A stretch of 64,000 nt of DNA. Origin: JAGQWW01 sp041392845 (GTDB lineage: Bacteria; Bacteroidota; Bacteroidia; Chitinophagales; Saprospiraceae). The position numbers and the translations under genes are program-made. Below, in pieces: positions 35,687 to 44,862 of this stretch; position 1 is the first letter of the stretch, and the number at the start of each line of letters is the position of its first letter. The notes beneath the pieces were generated by a model that had not been told where the DNA came from, did not search any database, and saw only the letters and a list, made by a program, of their open reading frames with translations. Location: the NCBI GenBank assembly GCA_041392845.1, contig JAWKLG010000020.1, positions 1 to 64,000 of the forward strand, in the 5' to 3' direction.

Positions 35687-37813
35687 TTATTTAAAAAGTT
35701 GGAAAGCAATCAAGCCACCTATATAAGCCAAACCCGACATAAAAATGAATTGGATGATGGGCCATTTCCAGCTATTCGTTTCCCGTTTTACTACTGCCAG
35801 GGTACTCATACATTGCATGGCAAAAACATAGAAGATCAAAAGAGACAATGCTGAAGCCAAACTGTAGACTTTCTCTCCGGTCAGCGGATTTCTTTCCTGA
35901 GCCATTTTATCCCTGATTTTTAGTTCGTCTGACTCAGAGCCTATACTATAAATGGTAGCCATGGTTCCGATAAAAACCTCCCTTGCTGCAAAGGACGTCA
36001 ATAAGGCAATTCCTATTTTCCAATCGTACCCAAGGGGCTCGATAACAGGCTCTATAGCTTTACCGATATGACCGGCATAAGATGCTTCTATTTTTTTTGC
36101 GGCAAGCAAATTGGCAGCTTCATCCCCATTCAAATTTTGAGATTGGCTTAATTCTGTTGCTTCCAATTCTGCGTTGGTCATTGCCTTTTCAGGACCAAAA
36201 CTGGCCAAAAACCAAAGGATGATTGAAATAACCAAGATGATTTTTCCCGCCTCCAAAGCAAAGGTTTTTACCTTTTCATAAACTGAAAGAAAAATATTTT
36301 TAAATACCGGCATGCGGTAATCCGGCAATTCTATGGTTAGAAAACTGGTTTCTTCGGATTTCAAAAGGTATTTGAAAATCAATGCTGTCCCAAGTGCAGC
36401 AATGATACCTAACAAGTAAAGACCCATAAAAGCCAATCCTTGTAAATTAAATATCCCCCAGACAGTTATGGAAGGGACTACAAAACCAATTAAAACCGTA
36501 TAAACCGGAATTCGAGCCGAACAACTAATAAAGGGAGTAACCAAAATAGTAATCAACCTTTCTTTCCAGTTACTAATGGTCCTGGTGGACATGATTGCCG
36601 GAATAGCACATGCACCTCCGGAAATCAAGGCGACAATACTTCGACCGTTTAAACCAAATTTTTGCATTAGATTGTCAAAAATGAAAACTGCCCGGGCCAT
36701 GTAACCAACCTCTTCCAAGAGTGCAATGAGGAAAAACAGTATTGCAATTTGAGGAACGAAGACCAAAATCCCCCCCAGACCTGCGATGATTCCATCTGTA
36801 AGTAAACCTGTAAACCAATTGTCAGGCAAGGTAGATTTTACATTTTCACCCAACCACATAAACAGACTCTCTATCCAATCCATCGGATAACCCGACCAGG
36901 AATAGATTGCCTGAAATACCAATATCATGATTGCGATAAAAATGACCGGCCCCCAAAATCGATTCATAACAATATGGTCTAATCGATCCGTCCAGCTGGC
37001 ATTTTTCCTAATAGTCTTTTGTAATACTTTTCGAACAATGGGCACAAAATTGTCGTACCTGTTCATTGTTTCCTTAATCTGAAACTGCAAATCTTCAAAA
37101 CCTGCTTCTTTACAGATGGAAGCAACGCTGGTTTTTTCCTCCTCAGATAAAAAAGGAAGCCATCCATGATGATGACCTATGAGTTTTGCGCGATAAAAGT
37201 TTTGTGTTTCTAAAGCTCCTGCAATGTTTTGAGCTGCATTTTTTTCCTGAGGACTTAATTTATAAAATGGAGTTTCCTGGGAAACATTATGAAGATTTTG
37301 AATTTTTCCTTTAATGGTTTGAGTAAGTACATCGAAGTTTTCTCCACTCCTGCTACTCACAGGTACTACAGGCACTTTTAATAAATCTGCCAATAATTCG
37401 GGCTGGTAAACAATACCTTCCTTTTCAGCAAGATCTTTCATGTTTAAGGCCAAAATGAGAGGAAGACCGAGGTCACGAATTTGGGTTAGAAGCAGTAAAT
37501 GCCTTTCAAGATTGGTTACGTCAGCTACATAAACGACGAGATCCGGATAGTTTTCGTCCTTTTCGTTTAGAAAAGTTGAAACCACTATTTTTTCATCCTG
37601 AGAATTAGGAAACAAACTATAGATACCGGGGAAATCGATGATGGTGGTACCATATTCCGGAGAGATGAGTGCTTTTCCTAACTTTTTGTCTACTGTTACA
37701 CCTGGGAAATTGCCCACCTTTTGACGCAAACCGGTAAGCAAATTAAAAACGGAGGATTTACCACTGTTAGGATTTCCGACCAGCGCAACAATTACATCCT
37801 TGGATCTTGTCAT
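35687..37813 (-). CDS. feoB: Ferrous iron transporter FeoB
   Basis: 708 residues. The N-terminal G domain has GNPNSGKS (13-20), DFPGIYS (switch II), and NMKD (G4). It is followed by the helical spacer and a membrane domain with the Gate segments containing SCSARIPVYTVLI and CAIPAIMSTRTI. FeoB brings Fe2+ through the inner membrane. It overlaps feoA by four bases (ATGA at 37810-37813), so translation is coupled. No feoC is visible. Confidence 0.97.
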   Translation of the reverse strand: MTRSKDVIVALVGNPNSGKSSVFNLLTGLRQKVGNFPGVTVDKKLGKALISPEYGTTIIDFPGIYSLFPNSQDEKIVVSTFLNEKDENYPDLVVYVADVTNLERHLLLLTQIRDLGLPLILALNMKDLAEKEGIVYQPELLADLLKVPVVPVSSRSGENFDVLTQTIKGKIQNLHNVSQETPFYKLSPQEKNAAQNIAGALETQNFYRAKLIGHHHGWLPFLSEEEKTSVASICKEAGFEDLQFQIKETMNRYDNFVPIVRKVLQKTIRKNASWTDRLDHIVMNRFWGPVIFIAIMILVFQAIYSWSGYPMDWIESLFMWLGENVKSTLPDNWFTGLLTDGIIAGLGGILVFVPQIAILFFLIALLEEVGYMARAVFIFDNLMQKFGLNGRSIVALISGGACAIPAIMSTRTISNWKERLITILVTPFISCSARIPVYTVLIGFVVPSITVWGIFNLQGLAFMGLYLLGIIAALGTALIFKYLLKSEETSFLTIELPDYRMPVFKNIFLSVYEKVKTFALEAGKIILVISIILWFLASFGPEKAMTNAELEATELSQSQNLNGDEAANLLAAKKIEASYAGHIGKAIEPVIEPLGYDWKIGIALLTSFAAREVFIGTMATIYSIGSESDELKIRDKMAQERNPLTGEKVYSLASALSLLIFYVFAMQCMSTLAVVKRETNSWKWPIIQFIFMSGLAYIGGLIAFQLFK

Positions 37814-38043
37814 TCTACAATAATACTCGCAGCCTCTGTATACCTTATCGCGATCTTTTTGTCATTTATTTTCAAACAATATCCTCCTTTCAAGGGTGCA
37901 ATTCGCTCAATAGTAAGAAAGCTACCAGGTAAAACGCCCATGGTCATCAAACGACTACCAAGTCGTTCGTCTGTGAAATTCAAGACTTTCAATAATTCTT
38001 GCTCGTTGTGCGCTACTAAGCTATTTGCTGTTAGGACTTCCAT
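37810..38043 (-). CDS. feoA: Ferrous iron transport protein FeoA
   Basis: 77 residues with an SH3-like fold; conserved parts are LGSRLMTMGVLPGSFLTIERIAPLKGG and the end IAIRYTEAASIIVE. FeoA is a small cytoplasmic partner that supports FeoB. It is the first gene of the feoAB operon, with a promoter predicted at 38087-38094 and candidate regulatory sites further upstream. Confidence 0.93.
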   Translation of the reverse strand: MEVLTANSLVAHNEQELLKVLNFTDERLGSRLMTMGVLPGSFLTIERIAPLKGGYCLKINDKKIAIRYTEAASIIVE

Positions 38044-38086
38044 ATTGAAAATTTGTCCAGGATGTATTTTGAAATTCTTTTCGCTT

Positions 38087-38094
38087 CAAAAATA
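38087..38094 (-). promoter_or_regulatory. -7 promoter element of feoAB
   Basis: CAAAAATA on the plus strand reads TATTTTTG on the minus strand, an exact TAnnTTTG. No well-spaced -33 TTG is present, so it may need an activator. Predicted start near 38082. Confidence 0.45.
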
Positions 38095-38115
38095 AACTAC
38101 TCTTTAGAAGCAAAA

Positions 38116-38131
38116 CATGACAAAAGTCACA
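38116..38131. promoter_or_regulatory. CRP/FNR-like site upstream of feoAB
   Basis: CATGA-N6-TCACA agrees at 8 of 10 positions with the CRP consensus TGTGA-N6-TCACA, and the core TGAC-AAAA-GTCA is a perfect dyad. Its centre is about 42 bases upstream of the predicted feoA start point, a class II activator position. Confidence 0.35.
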
Positions 38132-38212
38132 ATTAAGAATATTTCTAAATAATTTTTAATGTCCCAAAAATACCTCCCGGTACTACCTCTATAAAATACC
38201 CATTACTGAAAT

Positions 38213-38236
38213 ATCATACCTAACGTTAGGTATGAT
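38213..38236. repeat. Perfect 24-base palindrome between uvrA and feoAB
   Basis: Half site ATCATACCTAAC at 38213-38224 is followed without a gap by its complement at 38225-38236. It abuts the uvrA stop codon and lies about 170 bases upstream of feoA. It could be a uvrA 3' hairpin or an operator; no T-run follows it on the uvrA strand. Confidence 0.7.
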
Positions 38237-41086
38237 TTATATGAGCTTCTCTTCAAGATACCTTCCGGTATATGATTCTTTTACTTTGATCAGGTCTTCC
38301 GGTTTTCCCTGAAACACCAAATTTCCACCTTCTGCACCACCTTCAGGCCCCAAATCAATGACCCAATCCGCCGATTTAATTACTTCCATGTTATGTTCAA
38401 CCACCAATACGGTATGACCATTCTCAACCAGTGCATTCAGTGCATCCAACAGTTTTTGGATGTCATGAAAATGCAGTCCTGTAGTCGGTTCGTCAAAAAT
38501 AAAATACAGATGTTCGGAAGTATTACCTCGGGAAAGGAAGCTGGCCAGTTTTACTCTTTGAGCTTCACCTCCTGAAAGAGTACTCGATGATTGTCCTAAT
38601 TGTACATAACCAAGACCTACGTCGTAGAGGGGACGTATTTTACTTAAAATATCTCCTTTATCACTGAAAAAATCCAATGCTTCTTCCACAGTAAGATTCA
38701 ATATCTCAAAGATATTCTTCCCCTTGTACTGTACATCCAAAACCTCCTGCTTGAACCTTTGTCCTTTGCAATCTTCACATTCCAGTTTAACATCAGCAAG
38801 GAATTGCATTTCAACTACAATCTCTCCTTCCCCTTTGCAATTCTCACATCTTCCACCTTCTACATTAAAAGAAAAGTGCTTGGGCTGGAATCCTCTTATT
38901 CTTGACAACTGCTGTTTTGACATCAGGTCACGAATAGAATCGTAAGCTTTTACATAAGTAACCGGATTGGATCTGGAAGATTTACCTATTGGACTTTGGT
39001 TGACCATTTCCACCCCGGTAAGGCTATTTAAATCTCCGCCCAATGACTTGTGCGCTCCTGGTGACTGAGAAATCACTTCTTCAAAATGCTTTTTCAGTGT
39101 TGGATATAAAATTTGCTTCACCAAGGTTGTTTTTCCAGAGCCTGAAACACCGGTTACAACAGTCAAAGTATTCAATGGAAAAGTTACATCGATGGATTTA
39201 AGGTTGTGTTGCTTGGCTCCTTTTAATTCCAAACTGCGCACCCATTTTCTCCTGTTTTTAGGAACAGGGATTTTCATTTGCTCACTCATATATTTGGTAG
39301 TGAGACTTTCTTCCGCCGCTTCATATATTTCTGAATACGGACCGGCAAACACCACTTCTCCTCCATGCACCCCGGCCTTGGGACCTATGTCCACCAAATA
39401 ATCTGCATTTTTAATCACCTCTTCTTCGTGTTCTACGACCACGACGGTATTTCCGAGATCTCTAAGATTTTTCAACACTTTTACCAACCTGAATGTATCT
39501 CTGGGATGCAAGCCAACACTTGGTTCATCCAATAAATACATAGAACTCGTAAGATTAGAACCAAGGGTTCTAGTAAGATTGATTCTTTGGGTTTCACCTC
39601 CACTCAAAGTATTGGAAACCCTGCTAAGCGTCAGATAACCCAGACCTACGTCTTTCATAAAAGAAAGTCTGGCATTAATCTCCAACAACAACCTTTTTCC
39701 TACCTGTACATCAAATTCTGATAATTGTAAATCTTCGAAGTGATCCGCCAGGTCCTTTATTGGCATGTCCACCAAATCAGAAATATCTTTACCGCTTATC
39801 TTCACATAGGTAGCTTCCGGTCTCAATCTTCCTCCATAACAGGTTGGACATTTGGTGCGACCTCTGTATCTAGCCAACATCACCCTGTTCTGGATTTTGT
39901 AGGTTTTCTCTTCAAGTTCTTTGAAAAAATCATTGATTCCTCTAAAGAATTTGTTTCCATTCCACAAAAGCCTGCGGTTTTCTTTGCTTAGTTCTTCGTA
40001 AGGTTTGTGAATGGGGAAGTCAAAATTGTGGGCCACTGTTAAGAAGTCATCCAGCCACTTTCCAAACTTTTCTCCTCTCCAGCAGGCTATTGCTCCTTCA
40101 TAAACAGATTTAGTTCCATCTGGAACGACTTTGTCTTCATCAATTCCCATGATTTTTCCATACCCTTCACATTGAGGACAGGCTCCCAGGGAGTTGTTGT
40201 AATTAAAAAGTTGAGGAGTAGGTTCGATAAACTCCATACCATCGAGTTCGAAGCGGTTGTTGAACCTGGCAATGTCCATTTTTTCAGGAGCCACGATGCA
40301 GTTTCCTTCACTTTCATAAAAAGCAGTTTGAATCGAATCTGCTATCCGCTTCATGTTTTCTTCGTCCTCGTGCTTTACTGCAAAACGGTCGATCAAAACC
40401 CTGATGTCGGTATCAGCATATTTATCCAGTGTCTTTTTAAGATCAAGCGGACTGTCTTTTAAAAAGTCTTCTATATAGACGAGTTCATCATTGTAAAAAA
40501 CGCGGGTATAACCTTTTTGCAAAAGCAGACTTAACTCCTGTTCCAGTTTTCTGTCAGCATATTTTGTAGGTAAAGGAATAAAAATATGAACCCTGGTACC
40601 TTCTTCCAACCCGGAAATGAAATCTGTAACGTCTGATACCTGGTGTCTTTTAACAAGATTTCCGGAAACCGGTGAAATGGTTTTTCCGATTCTGGCATAC
40701 AACAATCGAAGGAAATCGTAAATCTCGGTCATAGAACCTACCGTAGAACGATTATTTCCGGTCGTCACTTTTTGTTCGATGGCAATTGCAGGACAAATGC
40801 CTTTGATGAAATCTACATCCGGCTTTTTCATCCTACCCAAAAACTGACGTGCATAGGAGCTTAGGCTTTCAACATATCTTCTTTGGCCTTCAGCATAAAG
40901 TGTGTCCATCGTGATACTGGATTTTCCAGATCCTGAGACTCCGGTAACTACTACCAATTGATTTTTCGGAAGGTGCAGATCAATATTTTTTAAATTATTT
41001 GCTCTTGCTCCTTTGATAAAAATCTCCGACTTAAATCGCTCTGCATCCGGCTTTTCCAAAACCGCTACTTCCTTATTATCAGACAT
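38237..41086 (-). CDS. uvrA: Excinuclease ABC subunit A
   Basis: 949 residues, full length. Two ABC ATPase modules are seen: Walker A GVSGSGKSS near 49-57 and again GVSGSGKTT in the second half, each with an LSGGE signature (NTLSGGETQRI and STLSGGEAQRV). Zinc-binding cysteine clusters are CPQCEGYG, CPTCYGG and CENCKGEG/CEDCKGQ. UvrA scans DNA for bulky damage and loads UvrB. A -7 element lies at 41120-41127. SOS operator not recognised. Confidence 0.97.
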   Translation of the reverse strand: MSDNKEVAVLEKPDAERFKSEIFIKGARANNLKNIDLHLPKNQLVVVTGVSGSGKSSITMDTLYAEGQRRYVESLSSYARQFLGRMKKPDVDFIKGICPAIAIEQKVTTGNNRSTVGSMTEIYDFLRLLYARIGKTISPVSGNLVKRHQVSDVTDFISGLEEGTRVHIFIPLPTKYADRKLEQELSLLLQKGYTRVFYNDELVYIEDFLKDSPLDLKKTLDKYADTDIRVLIDRFAVKHEDEENMKRIADSIQTAFYESEGNCIVAPEKMDIARFNNRFELDGMEFIEPTPQLFNYNNSLGACPQCEGYGKIMGIDEDKVVPDGTKSVYEGAIACWRGEKFGKWLDDFLTVAHNFDFPIHKPYEELSKENRRLLWNGNKFFRGINDFFKELEEKTYKIQNRVMLARYRGRTKCPTCYGGRLRPEATYVKISGKDISDLVDMPIKDLADHFEDLQLSEFDVQVGKRLLLEINARLSFMKDVGLGYLTLSRVSNTLSGGETQRINLTRTLGSNLTSSMYLLDEPSVGLHPRDTFRLVKVLKNLRDLGNTVVVVEHEEEVIKNADYLVDIGPKAGVHGGEVVFAGPYSEIYEAAEESLTTKYMSEQMKIPVPKNRRKWVRSLELKGAKQHNLKSIDVTFPLNTLTVVTGVSGSGKTTLVKQILYPTLKKHFEEVISQSPGAHKSLGGDLNSLTGVEMVNQSPIGKSSRSNPVTYVKAYDSIRDLMSKQQLSRIRGFQPKHFSFNVEGGRCENCKGEGEIVVEMQFLADVKLECEDCKGQRFKQEVLDVQYKGKNIFEILNLTVEEALDFFSDKGDILSKIRPLYDVGLGYVQLGQSSSTLSGGEAQRVKLASFLSRGNTSEHLYFIFDEPTTGLHFHDIQKLLDALNALVENGHTVLVVEHNMEVIKSADWVIDLGPEGGAEGGNLVFQGKPEDLIKVKESYTGRYLEEKLI

Positions 41087-41119
41087 TTATAATAATTTCA
41101 TTTTAAAAAAGACAAAACC

Positions 41120-41127
41120 CAAACTTA
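41120..41127 (-). promoter_or_regulatory. -7 promoter element of uvrA
   Basis: CAAACTTA on the plus strand is TAAGTTTG on the minus strand, an exact TAnnTTTG match about 35 bases before the uvrA ATG. The -33 element is not evident. Confidence 0.4.
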
Positions 41128-41225
41128 GGGATAATCCATCAGGTAGAAACAGAAATAACAAATAAAAAGGCTTCATGTTGATACCTTTTTGTCCAAAATG
41201 GTACTAAGGAATAAACAACGTGCCT

Positions 41226-42797
41226 ATGAAGACGCAAAGCTACTTCGCAATTCTTGTAATTCTATTTTTTACCAGCAATGTATCTGGTCAAATTTCAAAG
41301 TTGCAAAAGATTGGGTACCTCCAATCCGGCTTTAATGACTCTTTAGCAACTGACGCATTTTTCGGAAGCGCTATTGCCAATGTGGGCGACATTAATGGCG
41401 ATGGTATTACCGACATAGCTGCTGGTGCTTTGTATCAAGATTCTGTTTCTGACCAGATCTTTCAGCGCATGGGGACTTTTTATCTCCTGTTTATGAATTC
41501 GGATGGGACCGTTAAAAACACCATGAACCTGGGGGATTCATTAATTCAAAATATATACGGGACGCCAGATATTTTTGAATATACCGGCCGGTTTGGGTAC
41601 TCAATTGAGGGCATTGGCGATATCAATCTGGACGGAATTCCCGATTTAGCTGTTGGATTTCCTGATTATGAAAACAGTATTCATGGTAAAGATGCCGGAG
41701 GTGTAATGGTACTTTTAATGAAAAGGGACGGAGGCATTTTAAGCCACAGTTTTATTTCAGATGAAGAAATTCCGGAACTAAAAAGAGATGATCGATTTGG
41801 TCATGCCATTGCATCCATTGGAGATTTGGACGGTGATCAAATTCCGGAATTTGCTATCAGTGCACCCCGGCACCAGACCAATCAAATGGATTTTCATGGA
41901 TCGGTTTGGATTCTTTCTCTTCGTCAGGATGGAAGCCTAAAAAAGTCGGTGGAAATTCCAAACACTTATAGCGTAACAGGAACCAAATATTGGGCTTTTG
42001 GATGGGCTTTGGAAAGTATTCCTGACCTGAATAATGATGGCATTAAAGAATTAATGGTAGGAACGCCACATGGACAATTCGACACGGAAGAAAAACTTGG
42101 AAACGTTAGCATCCTTTTTCTAAATGAAGGTTTTGGAGTATCGAATTACAATAATATAAACTTTTATGAAGGCGGACTGCCCCTGGAAACAGTTTCTAAT
42201 GATTCACACTTTGGAGAGGCGATTGCACTGCTTGGAGACCTTGAAGGAGATGGAAGTATTGAGGTAGCAATAGGCAGTAGCCTTGATGAAATGCAAGGAA
42301 TTCAAAAAGGAAGAATTTGGATTTTGTCCTTAGACGCTTTTGGAACAACAAAATCTTACAGTCAAATAAAGGCAGATGATTTAAAGGAATGGTCTTCATT
42401 TGAAGATTATGAAAGGTTAGGAGCTAATCTTGCCGCTTTAGGAGATTTGGATGGAGATGGTAAAGCTGATTTATTGGCAAGTTCCAGAAAACCGGGAGGC
42501 ATCGGAGAATTAAATATTCTTTTTGGAGTAGAAAATATTTTGACAAGGGTAGTAGATGACCGGCAGGAATCAGGTGTGGTTTTGTATCCCAATCCTGCCG
42601 GATCTTTTTTAAGATTAAAGGGAGAAAAATATTCTCCGAGTCAAGATTTTGAGGTCTATGATTCAAATGGTACCCTTTTACTAAAAGGAAAAGTGATTGA
42701 AGAACTGGACATTTCCAACCTATCTGCAGGTACCTATTGGTTGAAAATAAGATCAAATGAAAACAAAACTCAAGTGCTTCCTTTCCTCAAATCCTAG
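41226..42797 (+). CDS. T9SS-secreted FG-GAP (integrin-like) repeat protein
   Basis: 523 residues from the ATG at 41226, preferred over GTG six bases upstream. A signal peptide (MKTQSYFAILVILFFTSNVSG) is followed by six or seven FG-GAP repeats with calcium-type loops, such as GDINGDGITDIAAGA, GDINLDGIPDLAVGF and GDLDGDGKADLLASS, which should fold as a beta-propeller. The C-terminal 75 residues form a type A T9SS sorting domain (VLYPNPAGSFLRLKG, DISNLSAGTYWLKI). It is expected on the cell surface. Ligand unknown. Confidence 0.88.
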   Translation: MKTQSYFAILVILFFTSNVSGQISKLQKIGYLQSGFNDSLATDAFFGSAIANVGDINGDGITDIAAGALYQDSVSDQIFQRMGTFYLLFMNSDGTVKNTMNLGDSLIQNIYGTPDIFEYTGRFGYSIEGIGDINLDGIPDLAVGFPDYENSIHGKDAGGVMVLLMKRDGGILSHSFISDEEIPELKRDDRFGHAIASIGDLDGDQIPEFAISAPRHQTNQMDFHGSVWILSLRQDGSLKKSVEIPNTYSVTGTKYWAFGWALESIPDLNNDGIKELMVGTPHGQFDTEEKLGNVSILFLNEGFGVSNYNNINFYEGGLPLETVSNDSHFGEAIALLGDLEGDGSIEVAIGSSLDEMQGIQKGRIWILSLDAFGTTKSYSQIKADDLKEWSSFEDYERLGANLAALGDLDGDGKADLLASSRKPGGIGELNILFGVENILTRVVDDRQESGVVLYPNPAGSFLRLKGEKYSPSQDFEVYDSNGTLLLKGKVIEELDISNLSAGTYWLKIRSNENKTQVLPFLKS

Positions 42798-42832
42798 GAT
42801 TTTAACAATTGGGAATATTGGACGCCATTTCA

Positions 42833-42867
42833 GAGGGGGATTGCCTTAGGTAATCTCCCTTTTTTTA
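42833..42867 (+). terminator. Intrinsic terminator
   Basis: A stem of about 11 bp (GGGGGATTGCC with GGTAATCTCCC, two wobbles) followed by seven T, after the FG-GAP gene. Confidence 0.8.
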
Positions 42868-42927
42868 TGACTTTAAGAATATTAATAAAACCTTTGTCAT
42901 TCCTTTACGTTCTTACGACCATATTGC

Positions 42928-42935
42928 TAATTTTG
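42928..42935 (+). promoter_or_regulatory. -7 promoter element (TAATTTTG)
   Basis: Exact TAnnTTTG, with TTTA at 42904-42907 at the right distance for a -33 element. Predicted leader about 30 bases before the PurF-like gene. Confidence 0.5.
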
Positions 42936-42969
42936 CATTTTGGAAGCACATCCCTAATTGTGAACATTA

Positions 42970-44862
42970 ATGAGTGACGCTATTAAACATGAGTGTGGTA
43001 TTGCACTCATCCGACTGAAAAAGCCACTTTCTTTTTACCAGGAAAAATATGGCACTGCCTTATACGGCCTAAACAAATTGCACCTGCTTATGCAGAAGCA
43101 AAGAAATCGGGGCCAGGATGGTGCAGGGCTAGCCACTATAAAACTCAATGTCCCTCCAGGAAAACGCTACATCAGCAGAAGACGTAGCAATGCGCAGGAC
43201 TCCCTAAAAGATTTATTCGATCATGTTTACGGTTACTTCAATGAGCTTCCTAAAGATCAATTGAGGGACCCGGAATGGTTGAAAGGAAATCTTCCCTATA
43301 CGGGTGAGCTTCTTTTGGGACACTTGCGTTATGGAACCCATGGTCTTAACACTGTAGAGGCTGTTCACCCATTTTTAAGACAAAGCAACTGGAAAAACAG
43401 AAGCCTTGTACTAGCCGGAAACTTCAATCTTACCAACGTAGACGAGCTTTTTGAAGAATTGGTAGGATATGGCCAGTATCCAAAAGAAAAGTCTGACACT
43501 GTAACTGTATTGGAAAAAATCGGCCACTTTTTGGACGATGAGGTTCAAAGGTTGCATACCTGGTTCAAGCCTGATGGCTATTCCAATCAGGAAGTCAATG
43601 AATTGATTTTCGAGCATTTGGATTTACAGCGTTTGTTGAGAAGAGCCAGCAGAAAATTTGATGGAGGTTATGCCATGGCCGGATTAATTGGACATGGTGA
43701 TGCTTTTGTAATGCGTGATCCACACGGTATCAGACCAGCTTATTATTACGATGATGATGAAGTAGTGGTTGTTGCTTCGGAAAGACCTGCCATTCAGACT
43801 ACTTTCAACGTTCATATCAGCAAGGTACAGGAATTGAAGCCTGCTCATGCCCTTACCATAAAGTATACCGGCGAAATGGCTGAGGTGCCATTTACCGAAA
43901 GCAAACCAAGAATGGCCTGTTCTTTTGAGCGGATTTATTTCTCAAGAGGTACTGACAGAGACATTTATTTGGAGAGAAAAAAATTGGGAGAGCAATTGGC
44001 GGACCGTGTTTTAGAATCAGTTAATTACGATTTTAAAAACACCGTTTTTTCATTTGTACCCAATACAGCTGAATCTGCTTTTATGGGATTCACCGAAGGC
44101 TTGAACAGCAGACTCAATGATTTAAAAGCTGAAAAAATTAAAAAGCTTGGCAAGGATCTCACGGATAAAAAGCTGGAGAAAATCCTTGACTTGTCCTTGC
44201 GCGTTGAAAAGATCATTGTAAAGGATGCAAAACTGAGGACTTTTATTGCCGATGATAATTCAAGAGGTGAATTGGTTTCTCATGTTTACGATGTTACTTA
44301 TGGTATTGTTGAAAATGATAAGGATACCCTGGTATTGTTAGATGATTCTATAGTTCGTGGTACAACTTTACGAGATAGTATCATTAGCATCGTTAGTAGA
44401 TTACGCCCTAAGAAAATTATTATAGTTTCTTCTGCTCCGCAAATACGTTTCCCTGATTGCTACGGAATTGACATGTCTAAAATGAAAGATTTCGTTGCAT
44501 TCCGTGCACTGGTAGAATTGCTAAAAGAAAACAAGAAAATGGATCTTTTAGACAAAGCCTATCAGCAATGTAAGGAGATGGAAAAACTGCCTACCGAGCA
44601 AATCAAAAATGCGGTTGTTCCTTTGTATAAAGAGTTTTCTCAGGAAGAAATTTCAGCAAAAATCGCTGAAATCATCACTCCTAAAGAAATCAAACCAAAG
44701 GTTGAAATCATTTATCAGACTGTTGAAGATTTGCATAAGGCTTGTCCTGACAATATTGGTGACTGGTATTTCTCAGGAAACTACCCTACCCCTGGTGGAA
44801 ACAGAGTGGTAAACCGCGCCTTTATGAATTTCATGGAAAACAGGGACGAAAGGGCATACTAG
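42970..44862 (+). CDS. Long PurF-like amidophosphoribosyltransferase paralogue
   Basis: 630 residues, longer than the usual 470-510 of PurF. An N-terminal nucleophile glutamine amidotransferase domain has its cysteine at residue 9 (HECGIAL), so an eight-residue propeptide would have to be removed. Conserved RNRGQDGAG and GHLRYGTHG follow. The phosphoribosyltransferase domain has the PRPP loop LLDDSIVRGTT near 457-467. Between them lies a Lys-rich helical insert (about 377-423), and the tail carries about 100 extra residues. It may make phosphoribosylamine or have a divergent role. A canonical PurF is expected elsewhere in the genome. Confidence 0.82.
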   Translation: MSDAIKHECGIALIRLKKPLSFYQEKYGTALYGLNKLHLLMQKQRNRGQDGAGLATIKLNVPPGKRYISRRRSNAQDSLKDLFDHVYGYFNELPKDQLRDPEWLKGNLPYTGELLLGHLRYGTHGLNTVEAVHPFLRQSNWKNRSLVLAGNFNLTNVDELFEELVGYGQYPKEKSDTVTVLEKIGHFLDDEVQRLHTWFKPDGYSNQEVNELIFEHLDLQRLLRRASRKFDGGYAMAGLIGHGDAFVMRDPHGIRPAYYYDDDEVVVVASERPAIQTTFNVHISKVQELKPAHALTIKYTGEMAEVPFTESKPRMACSFERIYFSRGTDRDIYLERKKLGEQLADRVLESVNYDFKNTVFSFVPNTAESAFMGFTEGLNSRLNDLKAEKIKKLGKDLTDKKLEKILDLSLRVEKIIVKDAKLRTFIADDNSRGELVSHVYDVTYGIVENDKDTLVLLDDSIVRGTTLRDSIISIVSRLRPKKIIIVSSAPQIRFPDCYGIDMSKMKDFVAFRALVELLKENKKMDLLDKAYQQCKEMEKLPTEQIKNAVVPLYKEFSQEEISAKIAEIITPKEIKPKVEIIYQTVEDLHKACPDNIGDWYFSGNYPTPGGNRVVNRAFMNFMENRDERAY

